A stretch of DNA of 64,000 bases from Thiobacillus sp. (GCA_020057245.1 JAGVGD010000012.1:1-64000), one strand, 5' to 3'; counted from the first letter of the stretch, positions 1-10,470 are shown. Translations and numbers: made by a program. The notes: generated by a model not told the origin, from the letters alone.

Positions 1-973
1 ATGCCTTGACCGTGTACAACGGCAACCTGATTGCTGGGGGCTCCTTCACCGCCGCAGGCGGCGTCAGCGCCATCCAGGCGACGAATGCCAGTAGCCCCAG
101 GACTGCTGCGAGCCCGGCGGCGAGCCAGACCCAGCGGTGCAGTCCGGGCCGGCTGCCGAAGGGCTGCGGCTGCATCTCGGCATCGCCTGCCGCCGCGTCC
201 AGGTGGGCCGGGGTCAGGGTATGGGTTTGTCCGGCATAGGCTGCCAGCAGGGTTTTGTCGGCCAGCACGTTGATACGGCGCGACAGGCCGCCTGAAAACC
301 GCGTCATGCGCGTGATCAGGGCGGGCGAGAACAGGTCGGGTCCGCGGTAGCCCGCCACGTTGAGCCGGGCGCGCAGATAATCGGCGACTTCGGCCTCGCT
401 CAAGGGCGACAGGTTGAGGCTCAGGGTGATGCGGTCCTTGAGCTGGCGGATGCTCGGCTCGGCCAGATGCGCATCCAGCTCGGGCTGGCCAAACAGTACG
501 ATCTGCAGCAGCTTGTCGGTCGCGGTTTCCAGATTGGTCAACAGACGCAGGAATTCCAGGTTGTCGAGCGCGATGCCCTGCGCTTCCTCGACAAACACCA
601 CCACGCGCCGTCCAGCCTGGTGGCGCGCCAGCAAACTGGTGTTGAGTTGGGCCAGCCGCGCCTGACGACCATTTTCCGGAGTGTCGATGCCGAGGTCGGC
701 CAGAATGGCCGCCAGCATGTCGTCGGGCGGCAGGGTCGGGTTGCCGAGGTAAATGCTGTCGATGGTGTTGGGCAGCTGGCCGACCAGTTTGCGACACAGC
801 ATGGTTTTGCCGCTGCCGACTTCGCCCACCACCTTGATGATGCCTTCGCCCTGGCCGATGGCGTACAACAGGGCGGCGAGCATTTCTCCGCGCTGGCCGC
901 CGGCATACCAGTATTCGGTATTCGGCGTGATGCGGAAGGGGGCTTCCTTTAGACCGAAATAGTCAAAGTACAC
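1..973 (-). CDS. ExeA/MshM-type AAA ATPase with C-terminal membrane anchor (partial, 3' end off window)
   Basis: The first 324 codons are present; the reading frame stays open to the left edge, so the C-terminus is missing. A GTG start at 973 lies about 8 bases after the stop of the upstream regulator gene, suggesting co-transcription. Walker A is GEVGSGKT (residues 50-57) and Walker B is VVVFVEEAQ (124-132), with Glu where DEAQ is usual. A C-terminal AAA lid follows, then one hydrophobic segment at about 280-302 and a proline-rich start of an extracytoplasmic part. This layout is that of ExeA/GspA/MshM ATPases, which couple nucleotide hydrolysis to cell-wall or secretion-machine assembly. 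The XrtA/PEP-CTERM-associated ATPase is a relative. The exact partner cannot be named. Confidence 0.8.
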   Translation of the reverse strand, partial: MYFDYFGLKEAPFRITPNTEYWYAGGQRGEMLAALLYAIGQGEGIIKVVGEVGSGKTMLCRKLVGQLPNTIDSIYLGNPTLPPDDMLAAILADLGIDTPENGRQARLAQLNTSLLARHQAGRRVVVFVEEAQGIALDNLEFLRLLTNLETATDKLLQIVLFGQPELDAHLAEPSIRQLKDRITLSLNLSPLSEAEVADYLRARLNVAGYRGPDLFSPALITRMTRFSGGLSRRINVLADKTLLAAYAGQTHTLTPAHLDAAAGDAEMQPQPFGSRPGLHRWVWLAAGLAAVLGLLAFVAWMALTPPAAVKEPPAIRLPLYTVKA

Positions 974-980
974 AGAGTCT

Positions 981-2411
981 TCAGTCTGTCCCGTAGGTCT
1001 GCATGCGGCTGTAAAGCGTGGTGCGGTTGATGCCGAGCAGCTTGGCGGCCTGGGACAGGTTGCCGTGGGTCATGTTGAGCGCGGCCTCGACGTAGGCTTT
1101 TTCCCACAGGCGCAGCGTGACGTCGAGATTGAAGTTGGCCTGGGTCTGCAATTGCTTGCGCGCCAACTCGATCAGCGCCTTGCCGTCGTTGGCGAGCGGG
1201 ATTTCCTGCGGGTAGGCCTGGTCGGTGTCGAGCTCGGCTTCCAGCTGTTGGGCGTTGACCGACATGCCGGGGTATTTGGTGGTGAGACGAATCGCAATGT
1301 TGCGCAGCTCGCGCACGTTGCCGGGGAAGTGATAGTCCTCCCACATCTGTTGCGCGCGCGGATCGAGCGAAAATGCCTGGCTCTTCGCTTCGCGGGCGTA
1401 AAAGTCGCGGAAGTGGTTGAGCAGGGTGAGCTTGTCCTGACCCATTTCGCGCAGCGGCGGGACGGCGATCGAGAACACCGACAGGCGGTGGTAAAGGTCG
1501 GCACGGAAGCGGCCGGCCTTGATTTCGGCGCGCAGGTCGCGGTTGGTTGCGGTGACGATGCGGGCGTTGGAAAAACGCGGCTGGGTTTCGCCGACCCGCT
1601 GGTACTCGCCGTTTTCCAGTACGCGCAGCAGCTTGGCCTGCAGTTCCAGCGGCAATTCTCCGATTTCATCGAGGAACAGCGTGCCGTTTTCGGCTTCTTC
1701 GAAATACCCCGCCCGCGCCGTGGTGGCGCCGGTAAAGGCGCCCTTGGCGTAGCCGAACAGGGTGGGCTCGACCAGCGTCGGCGAAATTGCCGCGCAGTTG
1801 AGCGCGAGATAGGGCTTGATCGCGCGCGGCGATAGCTGATGCAGGCTGGAGGCCACGCGTTCCTTGCCGCTGCCGGATTCGCCTTCGATCAGGACCGGAA
1901 AGGGCGCGGCAGCGTATTGCTTGATTTGCTGGCGCAGCTTGTCCATCGCCGGGCTCTCGCCGACGATGCCGGAATCCTTGACCGGCACCGGCGCCTTGTC
2001 GGCGCTGCGTTCGGCGCCCTGCACCAGCAGGGCGTTGAACAGCAGCGATTTCAGGCGTTCGGGTTCGCACGGCTTGGCGACAAAGTCGATCGCGCCGAGG
2101 GCGCGGGCGTGACGTGCATTGGCTTCGTCGCTCTGGCCGGACAAAACCAGAATCTTGATGCTGGGCGAGATGCTCAGCAGGTCGGCGATCAGGGCAAAGC
2201 CTTCGTCGGGTTTGTGCGGGTGCGGTGGCAGGCCAAGGTCGACCAGCGCCAGTTGTGGCGGTTCGTCGAGCTGCGTCAACAGGCTGCGCACTTGCGCGCG
2301 CGACTCGGCTGCCGAGATTTCGAAGTCCTTGCTCAGGACATAAGTAAGCGTATCGGAGATGAGCGGATCATCGTCGACGATTAGCAGGCTGGGTTTATTG
2401 GTTTGGGCCAC
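981..2411 (-). CDS. Sigma-54-dependent response regulator, PrsR-like
   Basis: This is a 476-residue NtrC-type regulator: receiver domain (about 5-120, phospho-acceptor D58 in LALVDLGLP), AAA+ domain with Walker A GESGSGKE (177-184) and the sigma-54 contact GAFTGA (224-229), and a C-terminal Fis-type helix-turn-helix ([18 protein letters not shown]). I chose the GTG at 2411 because GGAGACTCA precedes it; an upstream ATG at 2450 would add 13 residues with no ribosome site. The receiver has the GLPP-rich loop seen in PEP-CTERM-box regulators (PrsR), and PEP-CTERM proteins occur at 61.3-62.8 kb. The cognate kinase is not in the window. Assignment as a sigma-54 activator is firm; assignment as PrsR is a suggestion. 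Confidence 0.9.
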   Translation of the reverse strand: MAQTNKPSLLIVDDDPLISDTLTYVLSKDFEISAAESRAQVRSLLTQLDEPPQLALVDLGLPPHPHKPDEGFALIADLLSISPSIKILVLSGQSDEANARHARALGAIDFVAKPCEPERLKSLLFNALLVQGAERSADKAPVPVKDSGIVGESPAMDKLRQQIKQYAAAPFPVLIEGESGSGKERVASSLHQLSPRAIKPYLALNCAAISPTLVEPTLFGYAKGAFTGATTARAGYFEEAENGTLFLDEIGELPLELQAKLLRVLENGEYQRVGETQPRFSNARIVTATNRDLRAEIKAGRFRADLYHRLSVFSIAVPPLREMGQDKLTLLNHFRDFYAREAKSQAFSLDPRAQQMWEDYHFPGNVRELRNIAIRLTTKYPGMSVNAQQLEAELDTDQAYPQEIPLANDGKALIELARKQLQTQANFNLDVTLRLWEKAYVEAALNMTHGNLSQAAKLLGINRTTLYSRMQTYGTD

Positions 2412-2595
2412 TGAGTCTCCAGATCGTGGGTGCCGCAAACGCGCTTGCACCTATCGCGGTGGAGTGGATCGTGCGCGTGTCGGAATTCCGTCGATTGTGC
2501 CAGAGAGCGGGTGAAAGTAAAACCAGAGCGCTGCGGGTTGTGCGGTTCCCGCCCCAGTGGGCGGTCAGGTGAAACAGGCTGGGCGTGATCCGGTT

Positions 2596-4338
2596 CTAGT
2601 CGTCAACCGCCGCGGTGCTGGGCTCAAGGTCGGGTTTGCCGGGTTCGACATAGGGCTCGACTGCGACGCGAATCCAGCCTTCGCAGCGGTCAATCGGCTT
2701 GCCCAGCGCGATCTTTCTGATCTCGGACACGCCGTGAATCTGGAAGGCCCTGCCGGGTATGAAATCGACCGGATCGATGACGACGCTCTCCTGGCTGCTA
2801 CCGTTGCCCAGCCACAGACTGGCGTGCGCCTGGCTCGTGCCATTCAGGTCGACGCCGTCCACCGTATAGGTCGACGCGGCAGGCGGGTCATACAACATCA
2901 CCAGGGAAGGGGCTTCGGCAAGGGTTTCGATTCCGACCGAACTGCTGTCGTCGTTGACACGCGACAGGCGGCGAACAATGCCGAGTTGCCACTGGTGGGA
3001 TTCGTGCGGTTTGAGGCAAATGAGCGCGCCCACGCGCAGCCAGTCCTTGTCGCGCGACTCGACGATGGCGCCGAAGCCGCATTCGCTTTCGTCATGCATC
3101 ACCCAGCTTTCGACATCGGGGGCATTCCGGATGACGGGGGCCTGCATTTGCGAGACGCGCTCGCGGGTGCGGTCGGTGATGAAACCGTACACCTGCACGT
3201 CGTCGGCCTCGTTGTAGCTCAGCCCCGAGCCGTAGGGTGAAACCTGGGTGGGGGCATCCGCCACTTTGAGCTGGCTGATGATGGCGCTGTGTCCATGCGC
3301 GACATCGAACATGCGCTTCATGTTTTCGCGTGGGGCGCGGCGCTGTTCCCGGGAGGTCAGCGAAGACCAGCTGAGCTGCAGGTGCCTGAGCAGATCCAGA
3401 CTTTCTGGGGTGCGGGCGTTATCGGTCAGGCCCAGCTGCCCGGGCGCGCTACCTGCGTGCAGGGCGGCGCTCAGTTCGTCCAGCTTGATGAGCAGGGCCG
3501 AAGTCGTCCAGAAGCGCATGGGTTTGCTGAGATCGGGTTTGCGCGCACGGCGCGGGCCGTGGTCGGCTGACAGGTCGACGACAAAACTGGGGGCGTCAGG
3601 ACTCATCCGCCGGTCCAGCTGCAGGTGCATTTGCCAGCTTCTGAGCCATTGATCGAGCAGGTCGAGCTGTTTGGGATAGAGCGTGCCGGAATTGGCCAGG
3701 CTCAGCATCGAAATGTGCAGGTAGGCCGATTCGCAACTGCAGGCGGCGCTGTCGTCGGCGTAGGCGAGCATGGGCTGCCGGTTGAAGCCTTCGCTTTCGG
3801 CGATGCGATACAGGTTATGCAGGCGCAGCCAGAGCTTCTCGCCCGCGGGCAGGTAGCGAATCGAGCGCCATTTCAGCAGGTGTCCAAATGCCCGGATCGC
3901 ACGCAAGGTGATGAGCGGGATATGGTTTTCGTAAGCGCTTTTTTCGGAGCGTGTCGAGAACAGCTGGACGAAGGTGTAGTAACCGCGCGCGCTTTCCCAA
4001 TACAGGCCGTATACCGCATGCCAAAGCTGGCTTTCCACCGAGCGCGACATGCGCGGGTTGCGCAGGTATTGCCGGACCAGGGTGTCTTGCAGGTCCTGGG
4101 CTTTTTCATCCAGCAGCATCAACACCGCCAGTCGATCTTTCGTGAATTGTGACGAATTTTCGTTGAGCCGCTTGAGTGCGCCAAGGATGGATTGCTGGCA
4201 CTTGAACGCATCGCCGATCGGCAATGCCGCAATCCAGCGCGTGGCCGCCTTGACGCTACTGATCGGGTCTTCGTTCCCCTTGCCGAACGGGGTGAGGCGA
4301 GCGATACCGGATGCGAATTTGGTGGCCAGTGAGTTCAT
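2596..4338 (-). CDS. Conserved hypothetical protein, 580 aa
   Basis: I do not recognise a named family. The N-terminal two thirds are helical and rich in Trp, Tyr and Arg, with no signal peptide or membrane segment. A variable proline/arginine-rich stretch follows near residue 270. The C-terminal third (about 390-580) looks beta-rich, with repeated short hydrophobic strands and 'ECGFGAIVESRDKDWLRVGA', which could be a PilZ-like or other small barrel fold. It lies 71 bases downstream of alaS on the same strand, and the ATG at 4338 is the only good start near the frame opening. A role as a cytosolic signalling effector (for example c-di-GMP binding) is possible but unproven. Confidence 0.75.
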   Translation of the reverse strand: MNSLATKFASGIARLTPFGKGNEDPISSVKAATRWIAALPIGDAFKCQQSILGALKRLNENSSQFTKDRLAVLMLLDEKAQDLQDTLVRQYLRNPRMSRSVESQLWHAVYGLYWESARGYYTFVQLFSTRSEKSAYENHIPLITLRAIRAFGHLLKWRSIRYLPAGEKLWLRLHNLYRIAESEGFNRQPMLAYADDSAACSCESAYLHISMLSLANSGTLYPKQLDLLDQWLRSWQMHLQLDRRMSPDAPSFVVDLSADHGPRRARKPDLSKPMRFWTTSALLIKLDELSAALHAGSAPGQLGLTDNARTPESLDLLRHLQLSWSSLTSREQRRAPRENMKRMFDVAHGHSAIISQLKVADAPTQVSPYGSGLSYNEADDVQVYGFITDRTRERVSQMQAPVIRNAPDVESWVMHDESECGFGAIVESRDKDWLRVGALICLKPHESHQWQLGIVRRLSRVNDDSSSVGIETLAEAPSLVMLYDPPAASTYTVDGVDLNGTSQAHASLWLGNGSSQESVVIDPVDFIPGRAFQIHGVSEIRKIALGKPIDRCEGWIRVAVEPYVEPGKPDLEPSTAAVDD

Positions 4339-4409
4339 GATGTCTGCTTACCGGTGAATAAGTGTGTGGGGTATTTACGGATTGATTGGCAAAATCCGTA
4401 CCAGAGCGC

Positions 4410-7028
4410 TCAAGCCAGCTTGCCTTGCGCCCATGCGTACACCGACTCGAGCGCTGCCGGCAGCCGGCTTGCATCGCTGCCGCCGGCCATTGCCAGATCG
4501 GGTTTGCCGCCGCCTTTGCCGCCGACCTGGGTGGCGACGAAGTTGACCAGTTCGCCGGCCTTGATTTTCGCGATGACATCGGGGGTGACTGCAGCGATCA
4601 GGCTGACCTTGCCGTCGGCGACGGTGGCCAGCACCAGTGCACAGGATTTGAGCTTGTCGCGCAGCGTGTCAGCCGTTTCGCGCAGGCTCTTGGCGTCCAC
4701 GCCGTCAAGCCGGGCGGCGAGCACGCGCACGCCAGCAAACTCGACTGCCTGCTGCAGCAATTCGTCGCCCTGGCTGGCGGCGAGTTTCGATTTCAGGCGG
4801 TCCAGCTCTTTTTCCAGCGCACGGCTGTGTTCGATCAGCTGCGTTACGCGCTCGGCGGTATCGGCCGGCGTGGCCTTGACCAGATGCGCCACGGCGCCGA
4901 GGTTCTTTTCGGTTTCACCCAGATAGCTCAGCACGCCGGTTCCGGTGGTCGCTTCCACACGGCGGATGCCGGCCGCCACGCCTGATTCGGCCAGGATCTT
5001 GAACAGGCCGATGTCGCCGGTGCGCGCCACGTGGGTGCCGCCGCACAGTTCGCGCGAACTGCCGATATCGAGCACGCGCACTTCGTCGCCATATTTCTCG
5101 CCGAACAGCATCATCGCGCCGGTTTTCTGCGCGTCTTCGATGGCCATGACGCGCGCCTGGGTGGCGGTGTTGGCCAGAATTTCCGCGTTGACGCGCCGCT
5201 CGACTTCGTGAATCTGCGCGTCGCTCATCGGTGACGGCTGGACGAAGTCGAAGCGGGTCTTGTCGGCATCGACCAGCGAGCCCTTCTGCTGCACGTGCTC
5301 GCCCAGCACCTCACGCAAGGCCTTGTGCATCAGGTGGGTGACCGAGTGATTGCGCATGGTGCGCGCACGATTGTCCTCGTCCACTTTGGCCTGCACGGCG
5401 TCGCCGACTTTCAGGCTGCCGGTTTTGACGACGCCGTGGTGGCCGAATACGTGCGCCTGGATTTTGAGCGTGTCTTCCACGCCGAACACGCCACCGGACG
5501 CCTGCAGCAAACCGCAGTCGCCTGCCTGGCCGCCGGATTCGGCATAGAAGGGGGTGTGGTCGAGCACCACGACGCCGAGCTCGCCTTCGCGCAGTTCGTC
5601 GACGGCGCTGCCATCGCGGTACAGCGCAAGGACTTGGCCGGTGTGTGCCAGCGTGTCGTAGCCGTGGAAGGTGGTCGCTGCGCCGCTAAAGGCGAGGCCT
5701 GCGCCGAGTTTGAACTTGCCCGCCGCGCGCGCCTGCGATTTTTGTTGCGCCATCGCCGCGTCGAAGGCATCGGTGTCGACTGCGATATTCGCTTCGCGGC
5801 AGATGTCGGCAGTCAGGTCAAGCGGGAAGCCGTAGGTGTCGTGCAGCTTGAACGCCAGCACGCCGTCGAACACGCCACCTGCAGGCAGCGATTTGAGCGC
5901 GCTGTCGAGGATGCCCATGCCGTGCTCGATGGTCTCGAAGAAACGCTCTTCTTCCTGCCGCAGGATGTCCATCACGCGCGTTTGCGCCTTGGCGAGTTCA
6001 GGGTAGGCCTCGCCCATTTGCGCGGCGAGATCGGGCACGATGCGGTTGAAGAAGGCGGCGCGCGCGCCCAGTTTGTAGCCGTGACGGATGGCGCGGCGGA
6101 TGATGCGGCGCAATACGTAGCCGCGGCCTTCGTTGCCCGGGATGACGCCGTCGACGATCAGGAAGGAACAGGCGCGGATGTGGTCGGCGATGACCTTGAG
6201 CGAGTTGTTGCTCAGGTCGGCCGTTTGCGTTTCGCGTGCGGCGGCGGCGATCAGCGCCTGGAACAGGTCGATCTCGTAGTTGGAATGCACGTGCTGCATC
6301 ACCGCCGAAATACGCTCCAGGCCCATGCCGGTGTCTACGCTGGGCTTGGGCAACGGGTGCATGGTGCCGGATTCATCGCGGTTGAACTGCATGAACACGT
6401 TGTTCCAGATTTCGATGTAGCGGTCGCCGTCTTCCTCGGGGCTTCCCGGAGGCCCGCCATAGATGCCCTCGCCGTGGTCGTAGAAGATTTCGGTGCAGGG
6501 ACCGCAGGGGCCGGTATCGCCCATCGCCCAGAAGTTGTCGGACGCGTAGCGCGCGCCCTTGTTGTCGCCGATTCGGATGATGCGGTCCTTGGGAATTCCG
6601 ATGTCGTTGTGCCAGATGTCATAGGCTTCGTCGTCCTCGGCGTAGACCGTGACCCAGAGTTTCTCGGTCGGCAGTTCCAGCACCGTGGTCAGGTATTCCC
6701 ACGCGTATTTGATCGCGTCCTGCTTGAAATAATCGCCGAAGCTGAAGTTACCCAGCATTTCGAAAAAAGTGTGGTGACGCGCGGTGTAGCCGACGTTTTC
6801 CAGATCGTTGTGCTTGCCGCCTGCACGTACGCAACGCTGCGATGACACCGCGCGGGTGTAGGCGCGCGTGTCCTGGCCAGTGAACACGTCCTTGAATTGC
6901 ACCATGCCGGCGTTGGTGAATAGCAGCGTGGGGTCGTTGCCTGGAACCAGCGAACTGGAGGCGACAACGGTATGACCTTTGGACGCGAAGAAATCGAGAA
7001 AACTCTGGCGGATAGCGCTGCTTTTCAT
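4410..7028 (-). CDS. alaS: Alanine--tRNA ligase
   Basis: 872 residues, the normal length. It charges tRNA-Ala in the cytoplasm. The N-terminus ([19 protein letters not shown]) and class II core are typical; '[19 protein letters not shown]' is the AlaRS motif 2 region. The editing domain carries HSVTHLMH (HxxxH), and the second zinc-site half is CGGTH. The C-terminal DHHA1-like domain has the glycine-rich '[15 protein letters not shown]'. It is transcribed divergently from the DUF1415 gene across 102 bases. Confidence 0.98.
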   Translation of the reverse strand: MKSSAIRQSFLDFFASKGHTVVASSSLVPGNDPTLLFTNAGMVQFKDVFTGQDTRAYTRAVSSQRCVRAGGKHNDLENVGYTARHHTFFEMLGNFSFGDYFKQDAIKYAWEYLTTVLELPTEKLWVTVYAEDDEAYDIWHNDIGIPKDRIIRIGDNKGARYASDNFWAMGDTGPCGPCTEIFYDHGEGIYGGPPGSPEEDGDRYIEIWNNVFMQFNRDESGTMHPLPKPSVDTGMGLERISAVMQHVHSNYEIDLFQALIAAAARETQTADLSNNSLKVIADHIRACSFLIVDGVIPGNEGRGYVLRRIIRRAIRHGYKLGARAAFFNRIVPDLAAQMGEAYPELAKAQTRVMDILRQEEERFFETIEHGMGILDSALKSLPAGGVFDGVLAFKLHDTYGFPLDLTADICREANIAVDTDAFDAAMAQQKSQARAAGKFKLGAGLAFSGAATTFHGYDTLAHTGQVLALYRDGSAVDELREGELGVVVLDHTPFYAESGGQAGDCGLLQASGGVFGVEDTLKIQAHVFGHHGVVKTGSLKVGDAVQAKVDEDNRARTMRNHSVTHLMHKALREVLGEHVQQKGSLVDADKTRFDFVQPSPMSDAQIHEVERRVNAEILANTATQARVMAIEDAQKTGAMMLFGEKYGDEVRVLDIGSSRELCGGTHVARTGDIGLFKILAESGVAAGIRRVEATTGTGVLSYLGETEKNLGAVAHLVKATPADTAERVTQLIEHSRALEKELDRLKSKLAASQGDELLQQAVEFAGVRVLAARLDGVDAKSLRETADTLRDKLKSCALVLATVADGKVSLIAAVTPDVIAKIKAGELVNFVATQVGGKGGGKPDLAMAGGSDASRLPAALESVYAWAQGKLA

Positions 7029-7130
7029 GGTTTTTGGTGGACGTTAAAAGGTGGCGGCGGCGTGTTCGGCGAACAATGGGGCATTGTATCCGCTAAAGTT
7101 CCGCACTTACAGGCGCTTGGAGTGGCGAAA

Positions 7131-7679
7131 ATGGGTGAAGACGAAGTGATCGCGGCGACACGGGAATGGTTGGAAAAGGCAGTCATCGGGCTCAACCTGT
7201 GCCCGTTCGCCAAGGCGGTTTACGTGAAAAACCAGGTTCGCTTTGTGGTGAGCGCGGCCAAGCACCTGGACGGCTGGCTGGAAGACCTCGACCGCGAGCT
7301 GGATTTTCTGGCCGCGGCCGATCCCGAGCAGGTCGATACGACCTTGCTGATTCATCCGACCCTGTTGCCGGACTTTCTCGATTTCAATGATTTCATGCAG
7401 TTGGTCGAGGCCGCCGTCGAAGAGCACGGGCTGGAAGGCGTGATCCAGATCGCCAGTTTCCATCCGCAGTTTCAGTTCGAGGGAACGGCGCCCGACGACA
7501 TGGGCAATTTCACCAATCGTGCGCCCTATCCCACGCTGCATCTGCTGCGCGAAGCAAGCATCGCCCGCGCGGTGGAGGCGTTTCCCGAAGCGGAAACCAT
7601 TTACCAGCGCAATATCGAAACCCTGGAAACGCTGGGCCGACCGGCCTGGGAGGCTTTGCTGGCTCGAACGAAGACATAG
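7131..7679 (+). CDS. DUF1415 family protein
   Basis: 182 residues beginning MGEDEVIAATREWLEKAV. The ATG at 7131 is preferred because GGAG sits 9 bases upstream and homologous proteins begin here; the frame is open further back to 6972 but that would overlap alaS. Conserved features of DUF1415 include 'GLNLCPFAK' near the N-terminus and 'FHPQFQFEG' followed by 'NRAPYPTLHLLRE'. The protein is soluble. No biochemical function is established for the family. A strong hairpin terminator follows directly. Confidence 0.85.
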   Translation: MGEDEVIAATREWLEKAVIGLNLCPFAKAVYVKNQVRFVVSAAKHLDGWLEDLDRELDFLAAADPEQVDTTLLIHPTLLPDFLDFNDFMQLVEAAVEEHGLEGVIQIASFHPQFQFEGTAPDDMGNFTNRAPYPTLHLLREASIARAVEAFPEAETIYQRNIETLETLGRPAWEALLARTKT

Positions 7680-7687
7680 CGGACAAC

Positions 7688-7713
7688 AAAAAAGGGGCTT
7701 TCGCCCCTTTTTT
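7688..7713. terminator. Bidirectional rho-independent terminator
   Basis: Stem GGGGC/GCCCC with a TTTC loop, flanked by six A and six T. It lies between the convergent ends of the DUF1415 gene and soxB and can serve both strands. Confidence 0.9.
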
Positions 7714-7734
7714 GTTGTGGCCCGGCACGCAGGT

Positions 7735-9477
7735 TCAGGAATACGAACCGTCGTAATTCGCGATGCCGGGGTTGTTTTTGCCGACGCCGACAATTTTCGG
7801 CGTGTTCAGCTTGACGCCCTTGATGACTTTCACGTCGCGCAGGTAGCTGGCCACCACGTCCCACACTGGTTCGCCTGTCGCGCCTTCCGCGACGGGGGCC
7901 CAGCCGGCGACGATGTAAGTCTTGCTGGCGTCGACCGGTTTGCCCTTCATGGTCATGTTGCTGATGCGGTGGCCGATTTTCTTGGTCGGATCGATGGTGT
8001 ACTCGATACCGCCGACGCGCACCATGTCGCCGCCCTGCTGATAGTAAGGGTCGGAGTTGAACAGGTTGTCGGCGACGTCTTCCATGATGGTCTTGATGGT
8101 TTCGCCGGTCATGTTGGTCAGCGTGGTCTGCGGATAGGTGATCGCAGTCTGGTCCATCAGGCGTTCCATGGTGATGGCTTCGCCGGGCAGCAAGGTCGTG
8201 CCCCAGCGGAAGCCGGGCGAGAACGCGGCGTCGGCGCCTTTGACTTCCATCAGGGCATCGACCAGCAGCTGGTCCCATGTGCCGTTGAAGTTGCCACGGC
8301 GGTAGAGGAAGTCGTCGCTGACTGCGAGCTTCTCGTTCAGCTTGGATTCATACGGCGCGCGTACTTTCTTGATCAGCGCGTCCATTTCCGGGTCGGCCGG
8401 CAACAGGTTGGAGAACACCGGCAGTAGACGGTACTTGTAGCTTTGCACCTTGCCGCCGCGAACGTCGAAATCCATCACGCCGAGGAATTTGCCGTTGGAG
8501 CCGGCATTGGTGACCAGCGTGATGCCCTTGGCGTTCTTGACCTTCACCGGTTGCGGCACGCCATCGTGAGTATGGCCGCCGAAGATGGCGTCGATGCCGG
8601 TGACGCGGGTAGCCAGCTTGAGGTCAACATCCATGCCGTTGTGCGACAGCAGGATGACGGCCTGGGCACCTTTGGCGCGCGCCTCGTCGACCCATTTCTG
8701 CATGCTGTCGTCGCGGATGCCATAGCTCCAGTCCGGCACGTGGTAGCGCGGGTTGGCGATCGGGGTGTAGGGGAAGGCCTGGCCAATGATGGCCACTTTC
8801 ACCCCGTTCATTTCCTTCATCACATAGGGTTTGAATACCTGATCGCCGAAGTCGTTGGTGACGACGTTCTGCGCGACAAAATCCATCCCCGCTTTCGTGA
8901 AGTCGTTGTTGATGATTTCCATCATGCGGTCCGCACCGAACATCGCTTCCCAGTGCGGCGTCATGACGTTGACCCCCAGCTTGATGCAGGCGTCGACCAT
9001 ATCCTGGGCATTGGTCCATAGCGACGTGGCCGAGCCTTGCCAGGTGTCGCCGCCGTCGAGCAGCAGGGCGCCGGGGCGCTGGGCGCGCATTTTGTCGACC
9101 AGGGTTTTCAGGTGGGCGAAGCCGCCGACCTTGCCGTAGACCTTGGCGGCTTCGGTGAAGTCGAGATAGGTGAAAGCGTGTGCCTCCACGCTGCCGGGCT
9201 TGATGCCGTATTGCTTCAGCAGATGCTGGCCGACCAGGTGTGGCGCTTTGCCCAAGGAGGCGCCCACGCCAAGGTTGACGTTGGGTTCGCGGAACCAGAC
9301 AGGCAGCAACTGGGCATGGCAGTCGGTGAAGTGCAGAAACGACACATTGCCGTGGCGTGGCACGTCATAGAAGTTGGCAGGGGCATTGCCCGCCAGTGCG
9401 GATTTGCTGTCCAGCGCCATGCCGGAGGCGGCGGCGACGACGAGCAACTGCAGGAATTCGCGGCGATTCATGTGCAT
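7735..9477 (-). CDS. soxB: SoxB, thiosulfohydrolase
   Basis: 580 residues. SoxB is the periplasmic dimanganese enzyme that hydrolyses sulfate from the S-thiosulfonate bound to SoxYZ. The twin-arginine signal is NRREFLQLLVVAAAS. Metallophosphatase motifs are visible: HFTDCHAQ, GGDTWQGS, LLSHNGMD and GGHTHD; 'YRRGNFNGTWDQ' is the substrate-site loop of the C-terminal 5'-nucleotidase-like domain. The first ATG (9477) is best placed relative to GAGGA; a second ATG two codons on is possible. It is the last gene of the sox set but is separated from soxA by a strong terminator, so it probably has its own promoter or is reached by read-through. Confidence 0.97.
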   Translation of the reverse strand: MHMNRREFLQLLVVAAASGMALDSKSALAGNAPANFYDVPRHGNVSFLHFTDCHAQLLPVWFREPNVNLGVGASLGKAPHLVGQHLLKQYGIKPGSVEAHAFTYLDFTEAAKVYGKVGGFAHLKTLVDKMRAQRPGALLLDGGDTWQGSATSLWTNAQDMVDACIKLGVNVMTPHWEAMFGADRMMEIINNDFTKAGMDFVAQNVVTNDFGDQVFKPYVMKEMNGVKVAIIGQAFPYTPIANPRYHVPDWSYGIRDDSMQKWVDEARAKGAQAVILLSHNGMDVDLKLATRVTGIDAIFGGHTHDGVPQPVKVKNAKGITLVTNAGSNGKFLGVMDFDVRGGKVQSYKYRLLPVFSNLLPADPEMDALIKKVRAPYESKLNEKLAVSDDFLYRRGNFNGTWDQLLVDALMEVKGADAAFSPGFRWGTTLLPGEAITMERLMDQTAITYPQTTLTNMTGETIKTIMEDVADNLFNSDPYYQQGGDMVRVGGIEYTIDPTKKIGHRISNMTMKGKPVDASKTYIVAGWAPVAEGATGEPVWDVVASYLRDVKVIKGVKLNTPKIVGVGKNNPGIANYDGSYS

Positions 9478-9582
9478 GAGGTTTTCCTCTGAAGGGGATG
9501 AAGCTATTTTCGGTGTGCGTGCCGGGTCGGTAAATAGTAGCTCTAGCTCATCCTGTTCGATTAATTTGTGTGGTCTTCAAAT

Positions 9583-9609
9583 AAAAAAGCCCGGTTGCCC
9601 GGGCTTTTT
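9583..9609. terminator. Rho-independent terminator between soxA and soxB
   Basis: Stem GCCCGG/CCGGGC with loop TTGC, flanked by A and T runs. It is downstream of the soxA stop (minus strand) and would separate soxXYZA from soxB transcription. Confidence 0.85.
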
Positions 9610-9624
9610 CACAAGTGATGAAGC

Positions 9625-10470
9625 TTACTTGCGGAACACCGAGGCTTTCATTGGCAGGCCGTTGGACAGCGAGGAGTGGAAGTACTCCAGGTTGTTCATG
9701 ACGGTACCACCCTGAGGCGGTGGCACGGCGCGAACCTGTTTGAAGCAGCCGTCATAGCGTTGCTGCAGCGTCACCAGATTGTCGCCGCCGCGGAATACCG
9801 GCCAGTGCACGGCGTGGCCGATTGCGGGCGAAAGCAGCTCAGAGCGCAGGCGGTTGCCGGCGTTCTGCACGTGACAGCTGGAGCAGGCGAAATTGAGCTG
9901 GCCGCTGCGGCTGTAAAACGTCTTTTTGCCGGCCTCATAGGCAGCAACCGCCTTCGGGCTCTCGACCTTGATGTTCATGATCATGCCATTCGACAGTGTG
10001 CGCATGTAGGACGTGAGCACCCCCATGGTTTTCATGTCGTTGATCTTGTAGGCCTCTTCGCCATTGGCCGTGCGGCAGGCATTGATGACGTCCTGCAGCG
10101 TGACGACCTTGCCCTGGGCCTCGTCAAACATCGGGTAGTTGCCGGCGATCTGGTTGCCGCCATTGGGCAGGCAGCTGGCATAGGTTTTACCGTTCTTGAA
10201 CGGGGTCTCCCACATCTTGCGGCCTTTTTCAATTTCGGATTCAAACGGCGGAAACTCCATGATCGCTTCGTACTGAGCCTTGCTGTCAGCATCGAATGCC
10301 AGTGCGCCGTAGACGTAGTCTTCGAGCTTGATATTGGGATATTTGCTGGTGTAGAACTTGGCGAGTTCCTGCCGATCCCCTTCGGGCGTTGCGTGAACGG
10401 TGGCAGCGCCGAGGGCGATGCCCAGACCCGTCATCCCTGCCAGCAGTTTCATAATCATTCGTTGTTTCAT
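9625..10470 (-). CDS. soxA: SoxA, L-cysteine S-thiosulfotransferase subunit (monoheme)
   Basis: 281 residues with a Sec signal peptide (cleavage after VHA near residue 27). SoxA with SoxX oxidatively joins thiosulfate to the SoxY cysteine. One haem site is present, CSSCH (196-200). The first haem motif of diheme SoxA is absent; C100 and C132 probably form a disulfide. The active-site cysteine is C242 in RYDGCFKQVR. Ribosome site GGAGG is well spaced from the first ATG. The order soxX-soxY-soxZ-soxA matches the family operon. Confidence 0.96.
   Translation of the reverse strand: MKQRMIMKLLAGMTGLGIALGAATVHATPEGDRQELAKFYTSKYPNIKLEDYVYGALAFDADSKAQYEAIMEFPPFESEIEKGRKMWETPFKNGKTYASCLPNGGNQIAGNYPMFDEAQGKVVTLQDVINACRTANGEEAYKINDMKTMGVLTSYMRTLSNGMIMNIKVESPKAVAAYEAGKKTFYSRSGQLNFACSSCHVQNAGNRLRSELLSPAIGHAVHWPVFRGGDNLVTLQQRYDGCFKQVRAVPPPQGGTVMNNLEYFHSSLSNGLPMKASVFRK

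Noticed and set aside
5295..6845. 516-codon open frame antisense to alaS
   Set aside because: Shadow of the alaS reading frame; composition is low in typical protein signatures.
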